DNA of 64,000 nt. Source: Marinobacterium_E sp035458585 (lineage in GTDB: Bacteria; Pseudomonadota; Gammaproteobacteria; Pseudomonadales; Balneatricaceae). Both the position numbers and the translations under genes were made by a program. Of the stretch, positions 54,947 to 63,202 are shown piece after piece; positions within the stretch are counted from its first letter, which is position 1, and every line of letters starts with the position of its first letter. The stretch covers positions 65,639-129,638 of the forward strand of contig DATHZN010000083.1 in the NCBI GenBank assembly GCA_035458585.1. The letters are read 5' to 3'. The notes under the pieces are model-generated. The model was not told the origin of the DNA. It saw nothing but the letters and a program-made list of their open reading frames with translations, and did not search any database.

Positions 54947-55309
54947 ATGGTTGTTGTGATCGACGATGATTCTGTACAAGGCATGGTACTGGCTGAGTCA
55001 ATTAGTCAACGGGGTGTCAGGGCTGAACATATCCTGCACTGGAGTCAATTGGATAAGATTCGGCTTCACAATTCTGTTAGCTGCCTGGTGATTGACTACT
55101 ATCTCAAAGATGGATGGTTCGGACCGGAAGTAGCGAAACTTCTTCGCAGTTTTGGTTGCACCGGTGTGCCAATTTACTTCACCAGTAGCGATGAGAGTTC
55201 AGTGGTGCGCCGTCAGTGTGAGGCCTCAGGACATCCATTTGTACCCAAACGCTGGCGATGGTTGCTTGCCAATCTGGTCGTTGCACGTGTGCTGAGTCAG
55301 CCTGGATGA
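54947..55309 (+). CDS. Single-domain response regulator receiver
   Basis: 120 residues, the size of one receiver domain. Acidic D6-D8 (VIDDDS), phosphoacceptor D50 in LVIDYYL, T in FTSSDES and K about residue 101 in VPKRW. No output domain. Faces, across the small convergent gene, a hybrid kinase whose phosphoryl group it could receive. Start ATG at 54947 preceded by AGGGGG. Confidence 0.8.
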   Translation: MVVVIDDDSVQGMVLAESISQRGVRAEHILHWSQLDKIRLHNSVSCLVIDYYLKDGWFGPEVAKLLRSFGCTGVPIYFTSSDESSVVRRQCEASGHPFVPKRWRWLLANLVVARVLSQPG

Positions 55310-55494
55310 GGCCACTGGTTGTATCTCTGGCGACACTGATGTCTCCTGACAGGCTAACCTAGCTCCCGACCTGTTTAGGCTAAAAACCCATTAACTGAGT
55401 CTTTGGAAAGGATTTGCGCTTTGCAGTTTGGTGGCGACGGGGGAAGATACCGGTTGTTAGTGACAGATTAGATCGGTCGTCACCCGATGGGTGA

Positions 55495-55695
55495 CTACTC
55501 CTGGTACCAGACGGCCATGCGTAAGAGAGATGAAAGCTTCTCTTGGGTTATGTTTGTGCCGCCGTTTAGAAAGCTGGTGACAGCCGCAGCGGCCACGACC
55601 ATATCTTTCTCGTAGGTGAACACGGGATGTGTTGGGTCATCAACGCAATAGATTACCCATCGACCCTGTCTGTTTTGTCGGAGGCAGTGGCTCAC
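55495..55695 (-). CDS. Small protein of unknown function (66 aa)
   Basis: No family recognised. Starts GTG at 55695 with AGGAGAG nine bases upstream. Amphipathic helices around AAAAAVTSFLNGG and KLSSLLRMAVWYQ. Lies 137 bases downstream of the hybrid kinase gene, same strand. A conserved homologue would be the test of reality. Confidence 0.45.
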   Translation of the reverse strand: MSHCLRQNRQGRWVIYCVDDPTHPVFTYEKDMVVAAAAVTSFLNGGTNITQEKLSSLLRMAVWYQE

Positions 55696-55832
55696 GGTCC
55701 AACTCTCCTAAGAATTTCTATTCAACGATTCGATTCACTGCAGGAACTGAGCTTCCCCTGTCTCTTATTATCAGCATAGGTCAGTTAAAGGTACCCGACC
55801 AATCGATCGGTGCAATTTGTAGATTCAGCGGA

Positions 55833-58067
55833 CTATTTGCTGTGATGAAGGCTGGATCTCTCGGTCATAATTTTATTTACAGCAGTTTTGAATTTTTCGA
55901 TATTAAGAGGCTTATCTATGACGGCGTCAGCGCCTGCTCTGTACATATCCTGCATCTGGTCTCCAATTGTAGCCGCTGTTACCCCGATAATTATCCCTGT
56001 ATAGCCCTGTTCACGCATCGCGGTAATCATCTCTGCTCCATCCATGATTGGCATAAAGTAGTCGGCAACAATAAGGTCATAGCTGGAGTTGAACTTCTCT
56101 AGTCCCTCCTCACCATTTGAGGCTACCTCAACGGATGAAACTAGGTTCGAGAGGAGTTTGGTCCCTAGGAGTCTCAGCATTGCCTCATCCTCTACCATTA
56201 GGACCTTAAAATGCTTCAGAGAGTATGAAGGATCCTGCTGATTCGATAGTGGAGATGCCTCGCTGGCGGCATCTGCCAGAGTCAGTGGGACGTTCAATCT
56301 GAAACAACTGCCTGCATGATGATCGGGTTCATATCGAACCTCTCCGCCAATCTCACCTATCCAGGTGCGTGTTATGTAGAGTCCGAGACCCGATCCGAGG
56401 CTAGTCGAAGTGGCGCGCTCACCTGCTTCAAAAATACGCTCTACGTCTTCTGAATTGATACCCTTACCATTATCACAGACTAACCATTGGCCAGTGAGTT
56501 TCCCCTCCTGCTCGACTAGACGGGACGTCAATATCACCTCTGATCCCTCAGAGTGCAGGCATGAGTTGCGTATCAGGTTGGTGATAGCAACCCTGATTCT
56601 GTAAGCATCAGCTAAATAGAGCGCCGTCGCTCTCTCTGTAGACATATCCTGATGATATTCGAAATGCATACCGGAACTTGCAAGTAGGGAGGCGACACCT
56701 GAAGCAATTCCGTTGTTAAATTCAGTCAAATTAAAGATCGATAGCCGAACCGGACGTTCAAGATTTGGATCGACCATCAGACTCATGTCGTCGATAGTAG
56801 TTAGCAGGGTGTCTGTAGCGTTACGAACATCAGCTTTACGTTTGATAAATTCACTATCAGGCTCAGCCGCCATCATCGCTATGGCCGAGACAGGTGTGCG
56901 CAGTTCATGAGCAATAACACCATAGAGTTTCTGGCTTTTGCTTTTCTCTAATCTCATCTCAGCCGCGTGCGCCTCAGCACGAGTCGCTCGTGCCCTGATT
57001 AGCAACATTCTCATCACGACGAACCCCAGCAAAAGTAGTAGAACAAGGGTCAGGGTTAAACCGTAGCGTGTAAGAGCCACCGGATCCTCCATAAACGAGA
57101 GGGGACTGTTAATTACGATTGCATCGGAGGGGAGTCGCTCCCAGTCAATATTGAAACGATCCATCACTTGGTAGTCGACTTCAACGGCCAGCAAGCTATC
57201 ACTGGGTTGATAGTTGTTGAGCAGAAGTTGACCCACGCGCTTGCCGGTTTGACTGGGTTCTGCGACGGTGCCACCTAACACACCGCGCCCAATAGCGGTA
57301 GCGAAGGTAACAAACACTGGCTGAACGCTGGCATCGCTAAGCTCCTCGGCAAAATCGGCCACTATTTTCTGCTCTCCAGTACTATCTGACGGCATACCGT
57401 AATAGTGGATAACGCTGCTCTCAGGGAGGGTTTTAGCGCGATCTAGCACCTGGGAATAGGTTAAATCTTGGCCCCAAAGCTCAATTTCCAGTGTGGGGGC
57501 AACGGCTCTAAATGCCTGCAGGGTATCATCTGCATCAGGGTAAGATGAGACTAGGATGACACGGTCTACCTGAGGGAGTAGGGCTTTTATCAGTGATATA
57601 GATTCGCCCGGTATGTCGGCCTCTCGAATCACACGGGGTGATGGATCTTTACCCAGTTCGACAATTTTGTAGTCGCTCACAAGATATTTTACAGATCCGG
57701 GAAATAGTTTTGAGGTAGCGTTCTCGATAAAAGAGGTGGCGTGTCCACCCACGGCCACAACGCGGCTAATCTCAAGCCCTGAGTACTTATCATTTAACGC
57801 GTGAATCAAGCTCTCGACATCAGTTTCGCTTTGCCGCGTAACATAGGAGAGGTCCTCGCGGAACACCCTCAGATCTCCGTGCCTGACCCTCACTAAATTG
57901 GAAACCTCGCGATCGATCGCTTGTTGCCAAGGACCCGTTACGTAAGCTGAGCTAAGAAAAATGACGTTTTCAGCCATCAGCATTGTGGGTGCCAGTGCCA
58001 GAATAACAACCGTTTTGAGCAGGAGTCGTTTGAGCGCCCCGAGAGGCTGGGTCTGACGGTTAAACAT
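55833..58067 (-). CDS. Hybrid histidine kinase with periplasmic ABC-type substrate-binding sensor
   Basis: 744 residues. Signal/membrane segment (about 13-32), a periplasmic region (about 35-335) like the ABC_sub_bind family (PF04392: DRVILVSSYPDADDTL, YYGMPSDSTGEQK, GKRVGQLLLNN), a second helix near 340-360, HisKA with H387 in AHELRTPVSA, HATPase_c (GLGLYITRTW) and a receiver with D669 in IVADYFMPIMDG. Divergent from the catabolic genes; upstream 546 bases contain no gene. Perhaps senses a small ligand via the binding-protein-like domain. Confidence 0.88.
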   Translation of the reverse strand: MFNRQTQPLGALKRLLLKTVVILALAPTMLMAENVIFLSSAYVTGPWQQAIDREVSNLVRVRHGDLRVFREDLSYVTRQSETDVESLIHALNDKYSGLEISRVVAVGGHATSFIENATSKLFPGSVKYLVSDYKIVELGKDPSPRVIREADIPGESISLIKALLPQVDRVILVSSYPDADDTLQAFRAVAPTLEIELWGQDLTYSQVLDRAKTLPESSVIHYYGMPSDSTGEQKIVADFAEELSDASVQPVFVTFATAIGRGVLGGTVAEPSQTGKRVGQLLLNNYQPSDSLLAVEVDYQVMDRFNIDWERLPSDAIVINSPLSFMEDPVALTRYGLTLTLVLLLLLGFVVMRMLLIRARATRAEAHAAEMRLEKSKSQKLYGVIAHELRTPVSAIAMMAAEPDSEFIKRKADVRNATDTLLTTIDDMSLMVDPNLERPVRLSIFNLTEFNNGIASGVASLLASSGMHFEYHQDMSTERATALYLADAYRIRVAITNLIRNSCLHSEGSEVILTSRLVEQEGKLTGQWLVCDNGKGINSEDVERIFEAGERATSTSLGSGLGLYITRTWIGEIGGEVRYEPDHHAGSCFRLNVPLTLADAASEASPLSNQQDPSYSLKHFKVLMVEDEAMLRLLGTKLLSNLVSSVEVASNGEEGLEKFNSSYDLIVADYFMPIMDGAEMITAMREQGYTGIIIGVTAATIGDQMQDMYRAGADAVIDKPLNIEKFKTAVNKIMTERSSLHHSK

Positions 58068-58613
58068 CGAAAAACATCCATATTGTTGGGTGAGCGGCGG
58101 GAGACAAATGTCGTGGACCCTGCTGTACAGACTAGTTCAGTTGCAGTGCCATCGCCAACTAAGACCATATACAAAGACTCACAGGGTTCCTAGTCTGTTT
58201 AACGGCTGGTATAACAGCGTTTAATTTCCCAATATTTATGACTGAATGACCTTCGAGGTTAGTCTGCGATCGAAACTTTATTATGTTTTGGAGATTAGAT
58301 TGATTCCCCGGGAGTGGCTCTGCTTAAGCCTAAGCGTCAGGCATGAGAATTTGCACTGGCGCTGCTTGGTCGGTGCGGTTAATACTAACCTCACTCCACT
58401 GAAGACCGCAGGGCCTAACCTGAGACAACCGATCGCGACTACCGCTGTAAAATTTCAGTTTAATTGCGAGTTGAAGCTAGTCTGCTGAGTAACTATGAAG
58501 TGAAGAGCCAGACGGGTCGATGGTGTTTAGGTGCGTAAGGGCAAGTAAAAACCGAGCTTAAGCCCGGTCTTTGTGGTTTTAGAGTCAAAGCTCATCTGGA
58601 CTCGCTGTCGCCA
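58068..58613. other. Gene-less stretch of 546 bases
   Basis: Between the divergent hybrid kinase start and the stop of the apionate-type operon. An 80-codon open frame (58246-58488) lacks a ribosome site and looks random. It holds TGGTATAACA at 58207-58216 (one base off the operator) and the terminator at 58546. Confidence 0.6.
58546..58568 (-). terminator. Rho-independent terminator of the RuBisCO-like operon
   Basis: Stem ACCGGGC/GCTCGGT with TTAA loop (58551-58568; one G-T pair) followed on the minus strand by a T-run. 45 bases beyond the last gene of the operon. Confidence 0.8.
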
Positions 58614-59552
58614 TCAGTTGACTGGCGTCACCAGCGCAGTGCCAGCTAGGAAGGCTGAGACGTTATCGCGCTGAAGTTGTCCCATATCGGCACGGGTCTC
58701 TACTGTACCTGAGCCTTGGTGTGGCTGAATGGTGACGTTGTCCAGCTGGTAGAAACGCTCATCGATTTTAGGCTCGTTGAGGAATACATCCAGAGCGGCT
58801 CCCCCCAGAGTACCGTTCGACAGCGCCTGAATCATCGCCTCTTCATTAATGGTGGTACCACGTGAGATATTCACGATGATACCGCGAGGGCCCAGTGCTT
58901 CCAGTACCTCTTTGGTGACGAAACCTTCGGTCTCTTTGCCGCCAACCAGCGCGACTACAAGGTAATCAACAGCTGATGCCAGAGAGATAGGGTCGCTATG
59001 ATAAGTCCAGTTTGGTGTCTCTTTCTCGGAGCGGGCAAAGTAGTGCACGTCCATCTTGAATGCAGCCATGCGATTGGCAATCTCGCGGCCGATGCGGCCC
59101 AGGCCCAGAATGCCAACCTTGCCGCCTGAAATCTTGCGTGCCAGTGGGTATTCACCCTTAGCTGCCCAATCACCCGAGCGGGCCCATTGGCTCGCTTGTT
59201 CAAATTGACGGCCATGTGCCAGTAACAGTAGCACCGCTAGGTCGGCAACGTCGTCGTTAAGTACGTCTGGGGTGTTAGTCACTTTGATGCCCCGCGCACT
59301 CGCCTCTACTGTGTTGATCGCGTCATAACCAACACCAAAGTTTGCGACCAGTCCAAGATTTGGAAGTTGATCCATCTCAGACGCACCAAAGGCTAGATGC
59401 CCCTTGAATGCGACCACTTTGATAGCGCTGCGTGCTGTCTCCTCTAGCGAGGAGATCTCCCCCGGGGTGGCGCACCAGATTGGGTTAAAGGTGCTGTTGA
59501 GCGCATCCACATCATTTTCAGCGTAGCTACCTATGACCAGTACATCTGACAT
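58614..59552 (-). CDS. D-2-hydroxyacid dehydrogenase (glyoxylate/hydroxypyruvate reductase-like)
   Basis: 312 residues, distinct from those at 28566 and 39000. GLGRIGREIANRM, R in NISRGTTINEE, E in FLNEPKIDERF, H in QPHQGSGTVET: the complete catalytic triad. Last gene of the minus-strand operon with the RuBisCO-like protein, 37 bases after the ApnO-type gene. Probably acts on glyoxylate, hydroxypyruvate or an intermediate of the acid-sugar pathway. Confidence 0.88.
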   Translation of the reverse strand: MSDVLVIGSYAENDVDALNSTFNPIWCATPGEISSLEETARSAIKVVAFKGHLAFGASEMDQLPNLGLVANFGVGYDAINTVEASARGIKVTNTPDVLNDDVADLAVLLLLAHGRQFEQASQWARSGDWAAKGEYPLARKISGGKVGILGLGRIGREIANRMAAFKMDVHYFARSEKETPNWTYHSDPISLASAVDYLVVALVGGKETEGFVTKEVLEALGPRGIIVNISRGTTINEEAMIQALSNGTLGGAALDVFLNEPKIDERFYQLDNVTIQPHQGSGTVETRADMGQLQRDNVSAFLAGTALVTPVN

Positions 59553-59589
59553 TTTATTGTTCTCCTGCTATGTGCTCTTTCAGACCTGA

Positions 59590-60426
59590 TTAATTAGCGC
59601 AGATATCCTGAACCGACTTTTTAATTGAGTCCAGATTAAATACGTTGTCTAACCAGTTCTCTTTGAATACGACAGACTTCGCTTGATCGATTGCCAAAAG
59701 CGCACCATCGGAAAAACGACCCTCGAAAATACCGAACGCAATAGCCAGTTCAATTTTCAGGTGGCCAAGAATAAAATCTTGTGCAGCGGCTTCAGGCACA
59801 CCCATAGAGACGGCACGATCGGTTGCCTCACGCAACGCCAGAGCAAAAGTAGCGCCGACGGTTTCCGACAGTGCAGGCTCTAGAACAGCAATGTTCTCCA
59901 AGGTACAACGATGGGCCCGAGATACTGGCTGGTAGATAACCTTAGCGACCTCTTCGCAAATGGCATAGTGCTCTTCAGGACCCTGAATCAGCGCACAGAC
60001 GATACCCTGAGGCGCTGCGACACCACCGAAGTAGTCTTGTTGCGCTTCGATGGACTCCTGTGCCTCAAGGATATGTGGGTGACATGGGTGAGTACAGAAG
60101 TAGGTGACATCGTCACGAGCAGGCATCTCGCCAGCGTAAGGCGCTGCCGCATCCAATACAATCACTGCAGTACCGGGCTTCAGTTTGTCGATAAAGGTGT
60201 GGCAGATCTTACCGATCAGTTTGTCTGGTACCGCCATAAGAACAACGTCGGCGCCAGCTAGAGCCACATCCTGCTCAACAGCCTCAAGGCCCGTGGCCTC
60301 TTTGAGGCGCTCGCGGCCAACCTCAGACACCTCTACGGGATCCAATTCAAAGCGCGAGTTGGATAGGTTCTGCGCCAAACGGACACCCATTTTTCCGCCC
60401 GCGCCCAGGAGAGCTACTTTTGTCAT
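59590..60426 (-). CDS. apnO: D-apionate oxidoisomerase-like protein (PGDH_C domain)
   Basis: 278 residues. N-terminal Rossmann loop LGAGGKMGVRLAQNL, VLMAVPDKLIGK, then a helical C-terminal domain as in the phosphogluconate dehydrogenase C-terminal (PGDH_C) family, with HPCHPH near residue 117. From memory ApnO, which oxidises and isomerises D-apionate to 3-oxo-isoapionate, belongs to this family. The neighbours (DUF1537 kinase, RuBisCO-like protein) are the partners expected for the next two steps, which strengthens the call. Confidence 0.72.
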   Translation of the reverse strand: MTKVALLGAGGKMGVRLAQNLSNSRFELDPVEVSEVGRERLKEATGLEAVEQDVALAGADVVLMAVPDKLIGKICHTFIDKLKPGTAVIVLDAAAPYAGEMPARDDVTYFCTHPCHPHILEAQESIEAQQDYFGGVAAPQGIVCALIQGPEEHYAICEEVAKVIYQPVSRAHRCTLENIAVLEPALSETVGATFALALREATDRAVSMGVPEAAAQDFILGHLKIELAIAFGIFEGRFSDGALLAIDQAKSVVFKENWLDNVFNLDSIKKSVQDICAN

Positions 60427-60444
60427 CCTTCTATCCTCTTGATC

Positions 60445-61800
60445 TCAGCTTGTGGCTCCAGCGCCACGTTTGATCCATCCAAAGTAATCAGCACTGCCCA
60501 TCTGACCGCCCTTGAGTGCAAGCTGGAGTCCAGCCAGCTCAGGGTTATCCGAGTGTGCCTCCAGTAGCGACGCACCGGGTATCGTCGGTGCCAGTGCAGT
60601 AAAAGCGTAAAGATCGAGCTCGCGTGAGACATAACCCGAGGTATCGCCCCCGGATATAACAGCTCGGCGTATACCCGTGGTGTGAATCAGGTCGGCAAGG
60701 ACGCGTCCCAAGGCTGCGCCGATGCGACTGTTGGCTAGATCCATAGAGATCTGCTCGCGTTCTAACGTTGCGCGCATCCGTGCCACAGACGGATCATCGG
60801 GGCCGTGTGCAGTGAAAATTAGAGGGTCAAGACCGCGTGTTAAAGCATCCAGTGCAGCCTGTTTAACTTCGCCGTCCAGGGCTCGATCATTCACCGCCGC
60901 GCGCGAAGCATCAAGTTCAATCAGTGCAAAACCATTTTTAGCAGCCCAATCAAGCTGTAACGCCGTAACCGGCGAAACGGAGCCTGAAACGGCTAAAATC
61001 TGTTCAACAGGTCCGGCCGAGTGGTTGCGATCGGTCGCTGGAATCCAACCCTGTTGACGCCAATAGGCAACCAGAGAGTACTCGATACCCTGAGAACCTA
61101 CAGCAAACAGCGGAGCGCTGTCCCAGTAGAGCCGGCCGAGCATTTCACTATCGTGCTGAGACATCGCATCACAACTGACCACCTCAGCACCCTCACTGAT
61201 GAGCTGCTGCAGATGGTTCTCTGCATCTTTTTGTAAGTGCTCGATATCCATCAGTCCAAATTGCGAGTCAGTCTGTGCTGAAAGGTGAGTCACAACATCG
61301 GACTCGGCCATGGGTGTCACTGGATGGCGCGCCATAACGGGGTGACGATCAAGTCTGTACACGTCACTGCCGGCTGCTGCGAATAAGTTGCCGAACGCCT
61401 GATAGCGACGCATAACGGGTGCTGCTACCTGACAGGGTATCCAAGGGCTCTGAAATATCGGCTTGGCAATATCGATAGCGCGCCCAATCGAACCTGAAGT
61501 AGGGGAGCTGTCTAACGTAGAGCAGATCTTATAGTGACAGATTGGTGCGCCAGTCGATTTGAGAAACTCAAATTCGCTTGGTAGGTGTTCCTCCATCCAC
61601 TCGGGTGAGTGCGCCCGGGCTGTTGAGGCAACGCCCAAACCGCGCACATCTGGGAAGCGAGCGAGCTGCTCTTCGGTAGGCTGATTCAGAAATAGAACCG
61701 ATGCAAGCCCAGCGAACTCGAGTACCTCCATGGTCGCGGCAGAGCCGGTGAAGTCATCACCGTACCAGGTAACTAACAGCCCTGCTGGCAGTGCCGGCAT
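60445..61800 (-). CDS. oiaK: DUF1537 (OtnK) family acid-sugar kinase, probable 3-oxo-isoapionate kinase
   Basis: 451 residues, both halves of the family. N-terminal substrate domain with YGDDFTGS and KICSTLDSSP, HPVTPMAESD; C-terminal nucleotide domain with ISGGDTSGY. Family members phosphorylate four-carbon or branched acid sugars at the terminal hydroxyl. The start shares one base with the RuBisCO-like gene stop (TAATG), and the ApnO-type gene follows after 18 bases. In that setting OiaK, making 3-oxo-isoapionate 4-phosphate, is the best fit; a tetronate kinase is the alternative. Confidence 0.75.
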   Translation of the reverse strand: MPALPAGLLVTWYGDDFTGSAATMEVLEFAGLASVLFLNQPTEEQLARFPDVRGLGVASTARAHSPEWMEEHLPSEFEFLKSTGAPICHYKICSTLDSSPTSGSIGRAIDIAKPIFQSPWIPCQVAAPVMRRYQAFGNLFAAAGSDVYRLDRHPVMARHPVTPMAESDVVTHLSAQTDSQFGLMDIEHLQKDAENHLQQLISEGAEVVSCDAMSQHDSEMLGRLYWDSAPLFAVGSQGIEYSLVAYWRQQGWIPATDRNHSAGPVEQILAVSGSVSPVTALQLDWAAKNGFALIELDASRAAVNDRALDGEVKQAALDALTRGLDPLIFTAHGPDDPSVARMRATLEREQISMDLANSRIGAALGRVLADLIHTTGIRRAVISGGDTSGYVSRELDLYAFTALAPTIPGASLLEAHSDNPELAGLQLALKGGQMGSADYFGWIKRGAGATS

Positions 61801-63044
61801 TAGTTAAACTTGCCCAGAGCAGCGGCGAGAGCAGGGTGGCTCTTGGCGTATTCGACAGCTGGGGTTCGCTGAATGGCAGCCTCCCAGGCCTCCCGCAGGC
61901 CTAGCACACCGGCAGCGGGTCCATCTGGGTGCGCCATAATTCCGCCGCCTGCTGCATAGATACAGTCTGCGTGACCCAGTTGAGAGTAGGTCTCATCCGC
62001 CTGAACAGCTGATTGACCCGACGAGAAGACTGGCATAATGGCGCAGCTCTTGGATTTGAACAGCGGTTCAGTGACCGATTTTGCCGAGCGGATTACGCTC
62101 TCGTCAGACTCACTAAATTTGTTCCGTAAACCGTTCACGTGCATGTGGTCCACGCCGGCAATGCGCCAGAATTTGGACCAGGCCGTGTAATCCCAACCCA
62201 ACATAGGATCGCGCGACAGATAGCCCCAGCCGTTGCGGTGTGCGTGTATTGGCATCTCAGCGTGTCGGGCTAGCGCAATGATGCCGGCTAGACCAACAGA
62301 GTTGAGGCTTGCCATTACACAGGTGCCGCCCAGTGACTGCACCAGGTCATGGCGGCGACGCATCTCATCAACTTCTCCGGTAAGGTTGAAAGCGTACATC
62401 ACCTTTTTACCCGTGCGGTCGGCCGCATCGTTGATGACACGCATAACCCTGTATACACGCTCATCGAAGGGGCAGTTGGGGCCGTTAGCCTGCAGTTCGT
62501 CATCCTTTATAAAGTCTATGCCAGCATCGGCAAGCGTCTTTACGAGGTCTGCCGTCTGCTGTGCGTCAAATCCCACTGAAGGCTTAACGATAGTGCCGAT
62601 CAACGGCCCTGTTGCAACGCCACTGAGCCGGCGTGTCCCTTCGATACCAAATTTTGGCCCCGGGTAGGCTGCCGCAAAATCCTCGGGCAGCCGTATATCA
62701 AGAATTCTCAGACCCGAGAACTGTGCCAGTTCAAACAGGTTGCCGGAAACTGTCGCCATGAGATTGAGCAGGTCAGGCCCGATATTAGCTAGCGGCCAAG
62801 ATAGTGTTACCTTTGCGCGGTAGTAGGTTTCGCCTTTGTGGCGACCGGGCAGAGATGGCGTAGCTGTGGTGCTGACCATTACAAGGTGTTCAACGCGTGC
62901 GGCGGAACGCTCTTGCAGTTCGGGGGTGTCACCAGGGACTGACACAAAGGTTCCTGAGCTCTGTTCCCCAGCCATAACGGCGGCTGCTTTCTCTGGGTTC
63001 ACAGGTGTTTCGATCAGATAATCGGCTTCGAAACGTGTACTCAT
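61800..63044 (-). CDS. oiaX: RuBisCO-like protein, probable 3-oxo-isoapionate 4-phosphate transcarboxylase/hydrolase
   Basis: 414 residues from ATG at 63044 (AGGATCC upstream); the upstream GTG at 63065 adds seven residues without a site. RuBisCO large-chain fold: TGPLIGTIVKPSVG with K154 (second loop lysine replaced by S156), DFIKDDE with K180, D182, E183 equal to the carbamate Lys and Mg ligands, HRNGWGYLSRDP. The loop-6 catalytic lysine context (GKLEGE) is absent, so CO2 fixation is not expected. OiaX splits the oxo-acid phosphate into 3-phosphoglycerate and glycolate; XiaX, a decarboxylating relative, cannot be ruled out. Confidence 0.78.
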   Translation of the reverse strand: MSTRFEADYLIETPVNPEKAAAVMAGEQSSGTFVSVPGDTPELQERSAARVEHLVMVSTTATPSLPGRHKGETYYRAKVTLSWPLANIGPDLLNLMATVSGNLFELAQFSGLRILDIRLPEDFAAAYPGPKFGIEGTRRLSGVATGPLIGTIVKPSVGFDAQQTADLVKTLADAGIDFIKDDELQANGPNCPFDERVYRVMRVINDAADRTGKKVMYAFNLTGEVDEMRRRHDLVQSLGGTCVMASLNSVGLAGIIALARHAEMPIHAHRNGWGYLSRDPMLGWDYTAWSKFWRIAGVDHMHVNGLRNKFSESDESVIRSAKSVTEPLFKSKSCAIMPVFSSGQSAVQADETYSQLGHADCIYAAGGGIMAHPDGPAAGVLGLREAWEAAIQRTPAVEYAKSHPALAAALGKFN

Positions 63045-63107
63045 GGTAGGATCCTTCGCGGGCACAGGCTAGCGTGAGCCGTGCTGATCTTATTTTTATA
63101 ACTGGGA

Positions 63108-63117
63108 TGGTATACCA
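63108..63117. promoter_or_regulatory. Putative hexuronate-type operator TGGTATACCA (proximal)
   Basis: Perfect ten-base palindrome within ATGGTATACCAT, 64 bases upstream of the RuBisCO-like start. Partner of a second copy 20 bases away. Confidence 0.7.
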
Positions 63118-63127
63118 TCTGTTGAAA

Positions 63128-63137
63128 AGGTATACCA
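63128..63137. promoter_or_regulatory. Putative hexuronate-type operator AGGTATACCA (distal)
   Basis: Second copy of the palindrome with one changed base. The centres are 20 bases apart, about two helical turns. Confidence 0.65.
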
Positions 63138-63202
63138 AATCAGTTGGTTATTTCAAGTCGCGATGCGAAATCAAACAGCAACAACAATAAGAGGGTATTG
63201 AC

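Noticed and set aside
58207..58216. TGGTATAACA as a seventh operator
   Set aside because: One base off and not between divergent sugar genes; kept only as a note.
58246..58488. 80-codon plus-strand open frame in the gene-less stretch
   Set aside because: No ribosome site, unusual composition, no recognisable domain; likely chance.
61800..63044. A true carbon-fixing RuBisCO
   Set aside because: Catalytic loop lysines are changed, no small subunit or phosphoribulokinase is near, and the kinase and oxidoisomerase neighbours indicate sugar breakdown.
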